Translations under genes and position numbers: made by a program
Shown: piece after piece, positions 36,489-46,600 of the stretch
Position numbering within the stretch: position 1 is the stretch's first letter
Layout: the number at the start of each line of letters is the position of its first letter
NCBI GenBank assembly: GCA_019187105.1
Contig: JABAQM010000001.1
Location: 2,696,734-2,760,733, forward strand
DNA: 64,000 nt
Reading direction: 5' to 3'
From: Fimbriimonadaceae bacterium
GTDB taxonomy: Bacteria; Armatimonadota; Fimbriimonadia; Fimbriimonadales; Fimbriimonadaceae
The notes under the pieces: model-generated
What the model was told of the DNA's origin: nothing
What the model saw: the letters and a program-made list of their open reading frames with translations, nothing else
Database searches by the model: none

Positions 36489-38096
36489 TCCGGCAAGTGC
36501 GGTGACGTGGTTTACTCGCTTCCTACCGTCCGGGCTTTAGGAGGTGGGCATCTATTCCTTCGGCCAGCGGAGGAGCTTGGTTTCACCGCGAGCGCTGCTC
36601 AGGCTCTCTTGCCCCTGTTGATCGCTCAGCCGTATATCACGGGGGCGGGGCTTTGGAACGGACCAACGGTTGATGTTCTTTTGGACCGATTTCGCCAAGA
36701 AGATCGACCAACAGTTACTAACATTGCGGATGCCCACCTTCGGGCGTTTGGCTTATCCAGGTCCGAAAAGGACGAGCCTTGGCTTACCGTTACTGATGCG
36801 CCTCGTCATGGCCGCGTGGTCTTCGCACGCAGCTTACTCCGTCATGGAGTCCCGGGCTTCTGGAGAGCGGCTTCGAAACGGTTCTCAGACGCTGTCTTTG
36901 TTGGTACTAGAGGAGAGCATCAAGCTATCCAAGAGATAATCGGTTCCATCGAATTTCACGAGACCCCAGACTTTCTTGACCTGGGTCGGTTCCTTGCTGG
37001 CAGCCTCTGCGTCGTCGCCAATCAGAGCGCCCCGTACGCCATCGCGGAAGGATTAAAGGTAGCCACTGTTCAGGAGGTTGACACCTGGGCTCCGAACTGT
37101 GTCTTTAATCGCAGTAATGCTTACTACGTAAGTACTGAGCGCTCAGTCAGCCAGTTAGCCTCCGGAACGCCACTGATAGGTAATTGCGATAGGATTGGCA
37201 TTGCGACATTGCCGATAATCCACCCTGGTCCTCATGCTGGAAGGCTGTCCAAGCCGACCAAGCCGGGCACTTCGGTCGTTGTGCCAACCCATAACGCGAT
37301 AAGGACCATTGACGCGTGTGTGGCATCGGCGGTCGGGACTATGGATGTAAACGACGAGCTGATACTGGTGGATAATTGTTCCACCGATGGCACGCGGGAA
37401 TGGCTGGCCGACAATGGCAGGGGGAAATTTCTGGTTTCCCTCATGGAGAGAGATCTAGGTTCTTCGGCCGCAGTTAACGTCGGCATCTTGCTTTCTAAAG
37501 GAGACTCAATCCTAGTATTGAACCCTCGCACACAACTTTTTGCCGGCTGTCTCGAACGGATGAGATCCAGGTTTGCCGATCCCTCCGTCGCCGCCGTTGG
37601 ACCTGTATGCAACCATGCGGCGGGGTGGCAGTACGTTGAGCACCACCTTCCGCCAGGTGCACCAAGAATGTCGAAGCAATCGCTGGAGGATCACTTCAGA
37701 AGGCAATACTCAGGCAGATCAATGGAAACAAAACTTCTCACTGGGATGTGCATTATGCTCAAGCGCCGTGACCTTGATCGCTATGGGCTCTTTGACGAGT
37801 CGCTATTTCTTGGTGTCGAGGATCTCGAGTTGTCCTGGCGGTTGCGCGCCTGCGGAATGCGACTGATTATTGCCAGGGACACATTTGTCCACTACGATGG
37901 TGACCTTAGCCTTGACTCCATTTCCAGATCCGATGGCCAGACGTTGCTGGAGGCTAGTGCAAGGGCGCTTGTCAGAAAGCTCCACGTTGCCTATTCCTCT
38001 CCAGGTGAGGTTTCCTCAACCGAACTGTGGGACATTGGTTTTTTTCCCTGTGAGCGGGATGGCCCATTTGCCGAGACGGATTCGTCCAAAGTGTAG
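36459..38096 (+). CDS. Two-domain glycosyltransferase (GT9-like plus GT2-like)
   Basis: 545 residues from ATG 36459. The N-terminal half (HSGKCGDVVYSLPTVRALGG, VVANQSAPYAIAEGLK) is a GT9/heptosyltransferase-like fold. The second half from about 268 (TSVVVPTHNAIRTIDACVAS, ELILVDNCSTDGT, GVEDLELSWRLRACGM) is a GT2 domain of the rhamnosyltransferase type. The metal-binding DxD position, normally LNPD or LNND, reads LNPRT (Arg357), so this domain may be inactive or use another metal mode. It starts a three-gene run with two methyltransferases (2-base gap, then 4-base overlap) that probably decorates a glycan. Confidence 0.8.
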   Translation: MEVKARTFLHSGKCGDVVYSLPTVRALGGGHLFLRPAEELGFTASAAQALLPLLIAQPYITGAGLWNGPTVDVLLDRFRQEDRPTVTNIADAHLRAFGLSRSEKDEPWLTVTDAPRHGRVVFARSLLRHGVPGFWRAASKRFSDAVFVGTRGEHQAIQEIIGSIEFHETPDFLDLGRFLAGSLCVVANQSAPYAIAEGLKVATVQEVDTWAPNCVFNRSNAYYVSTERSVSQLASGTPLIGNCDRIGIATLPIIHPGPHAGRLSKPTKPGTSVVVPTHNAIRTIDACVASAVGTMDVNDELILVDNCSTDGTREWLADNGRGKFLVSLMERDLGSSAAVNVGILLSKGDSILVLNPRTQLFAGCLERMRSRFADPSVAAVGPVCNHAAGWQYVEHHLPPGAPRMSKQSLEDHFRRQYSGRSMETKLLTGMCIMLKRRDLDRYGLFDESLFLGVEDLELSWRLRACGMRLIIARDTFVHYDGDLSLDSISRSDGQTLLEASARALVRKLHVAYSSPGEVSSTELWDIGFFPCERDGPFAETDSSKV

Positions 38097-38098
38097 GA

Positions 38099-38695
38099 AT
38101 GTCTAGTCTAAGCCCAGAGCTCTTAAGACCACTTTTTGAAAAGTACTCAATCCAGACGTTCGTCGAAACTGGTTCGTTTCGCGGCGACGGGATCCTGGCA
38201 GCCCTGATGGCAGGAGTATCCGAGGTCCTATCATGCGACATCGACGAAAAGATGGTCGAGACTGCTCGCTCTCGATTTGCCGATGACCACAGAGTGGCGA
38301 TTTACTGGGGTAATTCACTCGCATTTCTCAGGGCTTGCTTGCCGCGGGTCCGTGGTGCAGCGCTCTTTTGGCTAGATGCTCACTATCCCAGCCATTTTCA
38401 CTTAAGTCATCTGGAAACGCCTGATACCCGGTTCCCCGTAAAGCAAGAGTTGGAGATTATTCACACTCTTCGGGAAGGGGGATTGTCGGACGTGATTATG
38501 ATCGATGACATACGAGTGATCAGCTCCCTCGACAACCCATGTTGGCGGCCCGGTGAGGTCTCGGACTATTTTCGGATCGATAATTTAAGGATTGCTGAGC
38601 TAGCGGAACCGTTCCAAGCCACCCATAAAGTGACCCTCGAACTCGCTCAGGAGGGCATCATGACTATTTCGCCTTTGGTCGACCAGCAACCATGA
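38099..38695 (+). CDS. Class I SAM-dependent methyltransferase-like protein
   Basis: 198 residues. QTFVETGSFRGDGILAAL is the SAM-binding motif I variant (ETGSxxGxG), EVLSCDIDEKMVETA is motif II and ALFWLDAHYPSH the motif IV region. The WLDAH phrase followed by PVKQELEIIHTLREGG is typical of small methyltransferases found in glycan gene clusters. Start is 2 bases after the glycosyltransferase stop. Confidence 0.7.
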   Translation: MSSLSPELLRPLFEKYSIQTFVETGSFRGDGILAALMAGVSEVLSCDIDEKMVETARSRFADDHRVAIYWGNSLAFLRACLPRVRGAALFWLDAHYPSHFHLSHLETPDTRFPVKQELEIIHTLREGGLSDVIMIDDIRVISSLDNPCWRPGEVSDYFRIDNLRIAELAEPFQATHKVTLELAQEGIMTISPLVDQQP

Positions 38696-39327
38696 GTTTC
38701 AGTTTGACCTTGCAGAAGGTTTTTGGTGAGGCAAAGTCTGAGAGCGACGTGCACCCGCACTCACCCGTTGAAAGGGCTCATCTGTTTCACTCTTTCGACG
38801 GCGGCAGCACTGAAATAGAGGTGCTCACTTTTCTGAACGCGTTGGTCCTGTTGTTCAAGCCGACGACCCTCCTAGAGACCGGCAGTGGTCAAGGCTACGG
38901 CACGATTGCCCTTGCAGCTGCCATCAAGGAGAATGGCTTCGGGAAACTGCAGTCGCTAGAGTTCGATTCGAACACCGCGAGGGAAGCGCTCGCAAAATTG
39001 CAGCGCTTTGACGATAAGCTACTGCCGCTCGTCGATATCCATGTTGGGGAGTCACTTGACTTCCTCAGTGGTTACGATGGCCCGCCATTCGACTTTGCGT
39101 TTTTCGATAGTGATCTAAAGATTCGTCATCGAGAATTCGAAATCCTTAAGTTTCGTGACAAACTTCGGCCCGGCGCGGTCTGCGTATTCCACGACACCTC
39201 TAGGCATCGTGGAGAATATCTCCATGACTTTAATGCAGAAATGATTATGCATTTGGATGTGGCCAGTAACTCACTGGAAAGGCTCGAAAGCAATCTATCT
39301 CGCGGCGTTCGCCTAATACGTCTCTAG
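38692..39327 (+). CDS. SAM-dependent O-methyltransferase-like protein
   Basis: 211 residues, ATG 38692 in an ATGA overlap with the preceding gene. LLETGSGQGYGTIALAAAIK is motif I, LQSLEFDSNTAREAL motif II, and FDFAFFDSDLKIRHREFEIL with RPGAVCVFHDTSRH matches the metal-dependent O-methyltransferase layout. It likely methylates a sugar made by the neighbouring transferase. Confidence 0.75.
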   Translation: MSFSLTLQKVFGEAKSESDVHPHSPVERAHLFHSFDGGSTEIEVLTFLNALVLLFKPTTLLETGSGQGYGTIALAAAIKENGFGKLQSLEFDSNTAREALAKLQRFDDKLLPLVDIHVGESLDFLSGYDGPPFDFAFFDSDLKIRHREFEILKFRDKLRPGAVCVFHDTSRHRGEYLHDFNAEMIMHLDVASNSLERLESNLSRGVRLIRL

Positions 39328-39863
39328 CGTTTGAAACGGCCTTGCGCCCAGGTTCATACTATGCTTCAAGAGGCTCCAAGATAGCAGAAGTCGAAACTGG
39401 CCAGTCGATTCCGGGATGAAGGAAGCCAAGGAGACTGGACTGATGTAGTGGTCCGTATTCAGCATCTGCCAATAGCAGGGGCATATTTGGCCGACCGCCA
39501 AAGTCAGTGGCGTTGGGCAAGAGAGCGACCTTGTTAGCGGCCAACTGGCGCAAACCTCTTGAGGCATGAAAATGGCGAGCCACCAAACTTTGGCCCGCCA
39601 GGGCTTGAACAGCCAGGCTGATCACTCGTCTTCAGGGCGTCATCGGGTGACCTCGATCCTCTTGCTCCCTGACCGAGTGGGCACCAATCCAGCTCCGCCT
39701 GGGCCCCAACAATGCCACCGCAATCGTGTCCGGCTTTGCCGGGCCCGCCTGAACTCAAAGCGGTTGCGGTGAAATTTCGCCCAGATTAGGCGCTCAGTCG
39801 AAACTTGCACACACTTGGAGGAAGTAGTCTGATTATTGCTGGCCACAGCCACAGGTCCTGCTT
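39328..39863. other. Non-coding stretch with an inverted repeat
   Basis: About 535 bases with no credible gene. It contains CACCGCAA (39716-39723) and TTGCGGTG (39764-39771) as outer arms around CCGGC-TTT-GCCGG (39731-39743), a nested hairpin. It could be a terminator-like or recombination structure, and must hold the promoter of the next gene. Confidence 0.45.
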
Positions 39864-42800
39864 ATGGATACCAACACCAGTTTCGCCGTCGCCTTTATGG
39901 TCCATGACGATGTGGAGTTCATGCGAGCGAGCATGGAGTCTTTTGCCGCGGCCGGACCCCTTCGGGTCTATGTCAGCAAGGTGCCGTGGCACGGCGCGCC
40001 GGGTAACTGGGAAGCGGCCAATGCCATTGCCGAAGAGCTAGGCGCGGAAGTCGTTCTGGGAGAGTGGCGATCGGAGGCGGAGCATCGGCGTTTTGTACTC
40101 GAGGATCTGCGCCAGATCGGCGTTGATTTCGCCCTGCTGCCCGATACCGACGAGGTGATCGAGCCCCGGCTGCTGCACACGCTGCTGAAATATGCCGAGC
40201 ATGATCTTGCCGACCTGGTGTACGTGGAGATCGACACCTATTGGAAGCGGCCGGATCTCGTCGTCCGGCCCCGAGAGCCGTTCACTCCGCTCATGCTCGC
40301 CGCCGTCAACCGGGTGGAGCACGTTAACCTGCGCCAATATAAGGGCTCGCGGGAGGTCCTGCTGGGGCATTCCCACGGCGTCGTTCACCACCTGGCGTAC
40401 GCAGGATCGGACGCTCGCATCAAGCGCAAGGTCACGTCATGGAGCCACCGAAGAGAGGTTGAGCCGACTTGGTATGGCACGAAGTGGAAGGGCTGGGAAA
40501 GCGATCCGCTCGAACGGCACCTCCATCCAACCCACCCTGAGAACTACGATTTCATCGAATTCATCGAGCTTCCAAACGTGCTGCGAGCCGTGGAGGCCAC
40601 CGAGTGCTGGCAACCGGCCATGCCAGAACTACCGACACCCTGGCCGACGATAACCGTATCGATACCGCTTTATGGCGGGGAATCGGAGATCGCGGCGTGC
40701 CTAGATGCGCTCGCCAACTGCCAGGACTTGCTCCACGAAGTCTTCGTCGTCGACAACGCGTCTCCCGATAACGCTGCCGAGGTCGCGCGGGGCTACCCGT
40801 TCGTCACCCTCATCCAAAACGAGGAGAACCTCGGTTTCGCTGTCGCATCGAACCAGGGTTACCGAGAAGGTTCTGGAGACGTCGTTATCTTTCTCAACAG
40901 CGACGCCATCGTCACTCGCGCCGGCCTGATTGAACTGATCCGGTCGCTTCTCGCCAGTCATGCCATCGGCTTGGCCGCGCCCTTGACAAACTTTGCCTGT
41001 ACAGAACAGGCGATCCAGGCCGGAGTCAGTGACTTGAGCAACCTCGAGAGGTTTGGCCGGCTGGTCGCCAGTCGTCATGCGCCAGACCTGGAGACCGACT
41101 TCGTCATCGGATTCTGCATGGCCGTACGCCGCAGCCATCTGGAGGAGGTTGGCGCCTTCGATGAAGGCTTCAAGGTCGGCGGTTCCGATGACGTCGACCT
41201 CTGCTATCGCTTCGTCCGGACGGGTTACCGGATCGTCGTGGCGCAGCGGAGCTACGTCCACCACCTTGGATCGCGTACCTTTGCGAGATTGCCCGACCGT
41301 GGCCGCGCCGTGATCCAGGCGAACGACGAGAGGCTAAAGGCTAAGTGGCACCGCGATCTGGAGACGGGCTTTGCATCGCACCTGATCGGCTCGTCCACAC
41401 ACCGCATTCAGTTCACCGAAGAGCGCCGGCCGGAAAGGATCGACGCCCAGGCAAGCGTGCGTGCGCAGATCGCCAATATCAGCCTCTCGATGATTGTGAA
41501 GAACGAGGAAAGGGTGCTGGCGGAATGCCTCAAGTCGGCCAAGCCCTTCTTCAAGGAGATGGTCGTGGTCGACACGGGATCGACAGACCGCACCATCGAG
41601 ATTGCGAAGTCGTTTGGAGCAAAGGTTATTGAATCGCCCTGGCAGGACAGCTTCGCGCAGGCGCGGAACGTCTCGCTCCAAGCCTGCACGGGAGACTGGA
41701 TTTTTTTCCTCGATGCCGACGACACGCTGCCCGTCCGAACGGGGTTGCTAAGCCTCGAAGCGGCCATCAAAGCGCCTCCGCACGTTCACGGCTTCGTTAT
41801 TCCCGTTCAGTTCGTCGAGGAATTGCCTCGGGCGGGAACGCGAGTCGATCACGTCAAGCTCTTTCGCAATCTACCGAATCTGCAGTGGGTGGGGCGCATC
41901 CACGAGCAGATCCTGCCGTCGCTATCGGAGCACGGAGGGATCATCGAGCGTCTGGATGGCGTGGTGCTGCACTCGGGTTACGATAACAGTCCCGAAGGTC
42001 AGCGACGCAAGCGAGAGCGTGATGAGAAGCTGCTGATGCTCGACCTCAAGGATGATCCAGACCATCCGTTCCACAATTACAACGCCGGGATGTCCTACAA
42101 ATACTTTGGGTCGCCCGAGACGGCCATTCCGTACCTTGAGAAAAGCATCCGGTTAGCCCTCCCGGGCTCATCTTTTGTCAAAAAAGCCTACGCGCTATGG
42201 ATCGCATGTGAGCACATGCTGGGCAACTTGGTGGCGGCCGAGCAACTTGTCGAGAGGGCGCTCGGCGAAGGCCAGGTCGACCCGGAGCTTTATAATGTGG
42301 CCAGCCAGGTTGCGGAAGCGCGCGGCGATCGAGCACGGGCGATCGATCTTTTGCTCCGGATCGAGTCGTACTCGCCGAACGGCCAGTTCTCGAGCTTCGA
42401 CATCGGCCTCTTGTCGTTCCTTACGGACCACAACCTGGGCGTTCTCTATGCAGCGGAGGGAAATATACCGGCGGCAAGGGACCGGTTCCAGAGGGCGATT
42501 CAAGCCGAACCGAAAGCGCTACACAGCGTGATAGAGCTCCTCAAGCTATCCCTTGAGGAGGGTGATCTCCGTAACGCGCTCCAAATGCTCCACCATCTGG
42601 AGGCAGTCTGCGGACCGACGCGTCTGGTGGCGGAGACCGCGATGCAGTGCGGCATCGCCCTTCATGGTCCTGAGATCGGCCTCTCTCTGGTGGAGGGCCT
42701 GATTGAAAGGCACCCGTATGCCAATGAGCCCCGACACGTGCGGGCACAGGTGATCTTCGACCACTTTCCACAGAAGGCGCCACTCGCCGTGGAAGACCTT

Positions 42801-42983
42801 CAGGTTCTCGCCCGATTCAACGATCCGGCCGCATGCTTTATGCTCGGCATGTATTGGCTCCAATGCGGCCGTACCGGGTTGGCCGCGTTTTGGTTGGAGC
42901 AGAGCCTCGCGATCAATCCGGAGCACGAGCAGACGCGCCAGCAGCTCGAAGCGGTCAGGAGTTTGTTGGCGGCAACCGCGTAA
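39864..42983 (+). CDS. Multidomain glycosyltransferase: three GT-A domains plus TPR tail
   Basis: 1039 residues. Domain 1 (1-240) is GT-A-like with LLPDTDEVIEPRLL. Domain 2 (about 262-520) is a GT2 rhamnosyltransferase-type unit (TITVSIPLYGGESEIAACLD, VFVVDNASPDN, VVIFLNSDAIVT, GGSDDVDLCYRFVRTGYRI). Domain 3 (about 538-740) is a GT2 of the SunS/TPR type (ISLSMIVKNEERVLAECLKS, VVVDTGSTDRT, FFLDADDTLP). TPR helices fill 740-1035. Such GT2-TPR enzymes often glycosylate proteins or peptides. It is 8 bases from the NifU-like gene and heads the run leading into the RHS locus, so glycosylation of RHS or the Gly-rich product is a reasonable guess. Confidence 0.85.
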   Translation: MDTNTSFAVAFMVHDDVEFMRASMESFAAAGPLRVYVSKVPWHGAPGNWEAANAIAEELGAEVVLGEWRSEAEHRRFVLEDLRQIGVDFALLPDTDEVIEPRLLHTLLKYAEHDLADLVYVEIDTYWKRPDLVVRPREPFTPLMLAAVNRVEHVNLRQYKGSREVLLGHSHGVVHHLAYAGSDARIKRKVTSWSHRREVEPTWYGTKWKGWESDPLERHLHPTHPENYDFIEFIELPNVLRAVEATECWQPAMPELPTPWPTITVSIPLYGGESEIAACLDALANCQDLLHEVFVVDNASPDNAAEVARGYPFVTLIQNEENLGFAVASNQGYREGSGDVVIFLNSDAIVTRAGLIELIRSLLASHAIGLAAPLTNFACTEQAIQAGVSDLSNLERFGRLVASRHAPDLETDFVIGFCMAVRRSHLEEVGAFDEGFKVGGSDDVDLCYRFVRTGYRIVVAQRSYVHHLGSRTFARLPDRGRAVIQANDERLKAKWHRDLETGFASHLIGSSTHRIQFTEERRPERIDAQASVRAQIANISLSMIVKNEERVLAECLKSAKPFFKEMVVVDTGSTDRTIEIAKSFGAKVIESPWQDSFAQARNVSLQACTGDWIFFLDADDTLPVRTGLLSLEAAIKAPPHVHGFVIPVQFVEELPRAGTRVDHVKLFRNLPNLQWVGRIHEQILPSLSEHGGIIERLDGVVLHSGYDNSPEGQRRKRERDEKLLMLDLKDDPDHPFHNYNAGMSYKYFGSPETAIPYLEKSIRLALPGSSFVKKAYALWIACEHMLGNLVAAEQLVERALGEGQVDPELYNVASQVAEARGDRARAIDLLLRIESYSPNGQFSSFDIGLLSFLTDHNLGVLYAAEGNIPAARDRFQRAIQAEPKALHSVIELLKLSLEEGDLRNALQMLHHLEAVCGPTRLVAETAMQCGIALHGPEIGLSLVEGLIERHPYANEPRHVRAQVIFDHFPQKAPLAVEDLQVLARFNDPAACFMLGMYWLQCGRTGLAAFWLEQSLAINPEHEQTRQQLEAVRSLLAATA

Positions 42984-42991
42984 GGCCCAGC

Positions 42992-43348
42992 ATGACCGAG
43001 TTCATCAACTTCATTGTCGCGACCGCGACTCATGGCGGTCGAGTGGAGCGCCCCGACGGAGAAGGTTTGGTGGGAGTTCCTGGGGAGGGGCCGTACTTCC
43101 GGATCACGCTGTTACGGGATGGAGACACCGTAACCAAGGTGTGCTATGAAACTTATAGTTGTCCGGTCGCAAACGGGTGCGGGGAGATGCTTTGTCGCGT
43201 TGGCGAGCGCAAAAAAGTGGAAATTCTTGCAACTCTAACTGCGCAGGACTTGGTAGCATTATTGCGGGGAGTCCCTGAAGGGAAAGGGCACCTCCCCGAA
43301 ATGGCGATGACGGCGTTTCAGATAGCGCTAAGAGACAGGCTGAAATGA
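42992..43348 (+). CDS. NifU/IscU-like protein
   Basis: 118 residues from ATG 42992; the longer open frame overlaps the glycosyltransferase and lacks support. Sequence TYSCPVANGCGEMLCRVGER and LVALLRGVPEGKGHLPEMAM resemble the NifU N-terminal iron-sulfur scaffold fold (Cys ligands near 53, 59 and 64, then the long helix). An Fe-S scaffold between a glycosyltransferase and an RHS gene is unusual, and it may have a different, RHS-related job. Only 7 bases separate it from the next gene. Confidence 0.6.
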   Translation: MTEFINFIVATATHGGRVERPDGEGLVGVPGEGPYFRITLLRDGDTVTKVCYETYSCPVANGCGEMLCRVGERKKVEILATLTAQDLVALLRGVPEGKGHLPEMAMTAFQIALRDRLK

Positions 43349-43355
43349 GGCGAAC

Positions 43356-43634
43356 ATGCTAGGACTTCCGTATTGGGGTGGGTTGTGGTGGCGCGGCGCA
43401 CGCCCGCCAGATCGGACCGGTGGGGGCCCGGGCGGTGGCGGGTCTGGCGGCGGAGGAGGTGCCGGTGGCGACGGATCTTTCCCCGATTGTTCGGGGAGCT
43501 GCGACATCGGCTACGACGAATGTGGAGCCAGCGGTGTGACTTTTATGCCCAGTGCCGAGTGTCCAGGTGTCACCAGTGTTCCGCCAGTGTCCGGGCCCAG
43601 CCCTGCCGACTGTCCCCCAACCTATGGAGCCTGA
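43356..43634 (+). CDS. Small Gly-rich, Cys-containing protein
   Basis: 92 residues, ATG 43356 with GAGG upstream. The N-terminus is Trp/Gly-rich (MLGLPYWGGLWWRG), then a run of nearly pure Gly (about 21-38), then a Cys-rich tail (FPDCSGSCDIGYDECGASG). No classical signal peptide. Its stop is 1 base before the RHS ATG at 43636 (TGAC-ATG), so it is translated with RHS. It might be a structural partner, secreted peptide or chaperone; function unknown. Confidence 0.6.
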   Translation: MLGLPYWGGLWWRGARPPDRTGGGPGGGGSGGGGGAGGDGSFPDCSGSCDIGYDECGASGVTFMPSAECPGVTSVPPVSGPSPADCPPTYGA

Positions 43635-43635
43635 C

Positions 43636-46600
43636 ATGGATCATTTACGACCAAGACCTTATCCTGTCTCTCTCGATCCTTTTGGTATTCCTGACGCTGT
43701 GCCCTATGACGGTGCCGATAGTTCGGAATCGCCGTATCGCCATCCCTATCGGCCCGTGCCCGGGCCTACTGGAGAACTTGTCGTTGATCCGGAAATTCGT
43801 CTCCCTGGCAAGGGATTCGGACTGGATATCGGGCTGTATCATTCGACCCAAAATGCTTATAACTTTGCGCTTGGCAACTTTCGCGATGCGTCGGTATTTG
43901 GTCGCATCGTAAGTTACCCGGCCAGTGGTGACCGCATCCTCGCGCAGATCACCCGAGGAGATTTCCGGCGGTACGTTCATACGATCGTCGGATCGAGCGC
44001 AGGCATCACGACGTATGCCGCGCTAACAGATCAATCCAGATCCACGCTCAGCTATGCGTCCGGCGAGTTCACTGAATGGCTTACGGATGGTATGAAGATG
44101 GTTTACGCCACTCAGGTGGCCGCCGAAACCCACATCCACAATCTCATCCGTGTCGAGGACCCGGCCGGTAATCGTCACACCTACGCTTACACCGTGATGG
44201 GAAGCGTGCCCTACTTGCAGACTATCGAGTTACCAGGCGCTAGAGTGGTTAGTTTCCACTATGAAGCGGGTTCGCCCACTTCGCTGCTGTCAGCAATCCA
44301 AGACTGGACAAACCGCCGTTGGACGATGCAGTATGACGCGAGCCGAATGCTCACGACGCTTACCAGCCCGTATGGCTGCGTCACAAAGTACAACTATGAT
44401 GCCGAGGGCAACATCGCCGGCATTGAAGATCCACGGGGCTACGTCACCAGCTACACCTTCGAGATGACGACACCATACCGGGTTGTTAGCATGATCTTGG
44501 GCTCGGCTATCTGGAACTACGAATATCCGGACCCACCGGGGGAACAAAGCGTGATGATTTCGCCAACTGGGGCCCGAACGACCAACCACTTCACGGACGG
44601 CAAGGTCACAAAGGTGGAATATCCAGAGGGTTTCACGGAAACGATGACCTACGATGGGAACGGGTGGCTGACGAAGCGGGAGAGGCCACTAGGTGTTCAA
44701 ACCGAGTGGACATGGAACAGCTTCGGCCAGATGCTAACGGAGAAGGACGCTCTCGGGAGAATTACAACGTTCCAATACGATGCCAGCCTCAATCTGACCA
44801 CGATTCTTTATCCAGATGGCGGCATCGTAACCCAGACCTTTGACTCGCGCGGCCTTCGCACCGCGGTTTACGACCAGTTGGGCAACGCCACGCTCTCGAC
44901 CTACACCAATGATGGATTGCTACTGGCAGTGACCGACGCTCGCGGCCTGCGGACCACGTTCAGCTACGATTTGTTCGGCAACCCGGTGACGATCATGGCG
45001 AGCGATGGTGGTATCACCACGAATGTTTACGATAGCCTGAGCCGGCTGCTGAGCACGGAGGATCCAACCGCTCGGATCACCTCGTTTGCATACGATGTTG
45101 GGGATCACATGACCCTTCGCAAGGGACCCTATAAGGCAGGGACCTCGGCCGCACTGATTCCCATTTCCACCTTTGTTTACGATGGCTGCGAACTGCGCGC
45201 CGAAGTCGATCCTCTCGGCTTCCGCACCAGCTATACGTATGACCGATGGGGTAATCGGCGCACGGTGAAGAACGCCCTCGATCAAGTGACGAGCTTCCTC
45301 ACCGACAATATGGGCTACCTGACCACGATTACCAATCCGCTTGATCAGAGCCAGTTGGTGACCTACAACGCCGCAAAACAGAAAATCGCGGACATCGACG
45401 CCCTCGGCAACCGCACGACTTACGGCTATGACCTCGCCGCACGCCTCGCGACGATCATGAACGCTCGGGGTTTCATCACTTCGCATACGCTTAACGCGAG
45501 GGGCGATCTTGTATCCGTAACCGACGCGCTCGGCAACGTCGGGACGTTCGCTTACGACAATATGCGAAGGCAAATACGAGCCACCGATCCGCTTGGCAAT
45601 GCGATCGAGACCGTTTATGACCTTGCGGGCCGAGTGAATGCGACGATCGATCCGCTCGGTAATCGCACGACCTTCGCGCGAAACGCGGTTGGCAATGTCG
45701 TAACCTCGATGAACGCGCTGGACAAGATCAGTACCCAGGTCTTTGCCGCCAATTCGAATCTGCTGGAGGCGACGGTTAATCCGCTGGGTTTCCGAACCAG
45801 CTATGTGTACGACCTAGCGGGACGGCAATCGGTGATCATCGATCCAGCAGACGGGCGGACGAGCATGGCCTTCGATGACAGCGGTCGGATGAACGTTCTC
45901 GAAGACCCGTTGGGTCGCAAGACGACCACGACGTACGATCTCCGAAGTCAGCCCGCTACCATCCTCGATGCGAAGGGACAAATATTGACCGACGTCTATG
46001 ACGCCTTGGGACGACTCACGGGCAAGCACTTAGCAGATGCGACCCGCATTACGATGGCTTACGATGGCGCAGGGCGACGGACCACCCTGCAGGACGCGGG
46101 CGGCACGACCACCGCGACCTACAGCGCTCGCGGAGAGATCACCGGCGCCACGTTCCCTGGACCTTATACGATGGGCCTGGAATACGACGCTGTAGGGAAC
46201 CGGACGACGCTTACCGATCCCGACCTCGGCGTGTGGGTGCGGTCGTACGATGCTCTGAACCGGCTTACGGCCTTGACCAACCCGGATGGGATAAGAACGA
46301 CCATGGCCTACGATGCCGCGAGCCGGGAGACGACGATACTCGACGGATACGGCACGATGGTCCAAGGCTTCGATGCTGCATCCCGGCTAACCACCATGAT
46401 CTGGCGGGATGCGACCAACGCGATCCTATCGACCCTGGTCGACAGCTACAATGACATCGGTAGCCGGATTGGCCGCAATGAGGATGGGACGCTGACGACG
46501 TGGGTCTATGACGATGCCGATCGGCTGCTGAACCAGCAGACCGCAAGCGGCTATGCGACGTTCAGCTACGACTCGCGGGACAATATCCTGACGAAGCATG

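Noticed and set aside
39716-39771. Integron attC site
   Set aside because: The nested inverted repeat lacks the core sites and no integron integrase is present.
43356-43634. PAAR or VgrG partner for the RHS protein
   Set aside because: The small protein upstream is Gly/Cys-rich and lacks PAAR repeats; no type VI secretion gene is seen in the window.
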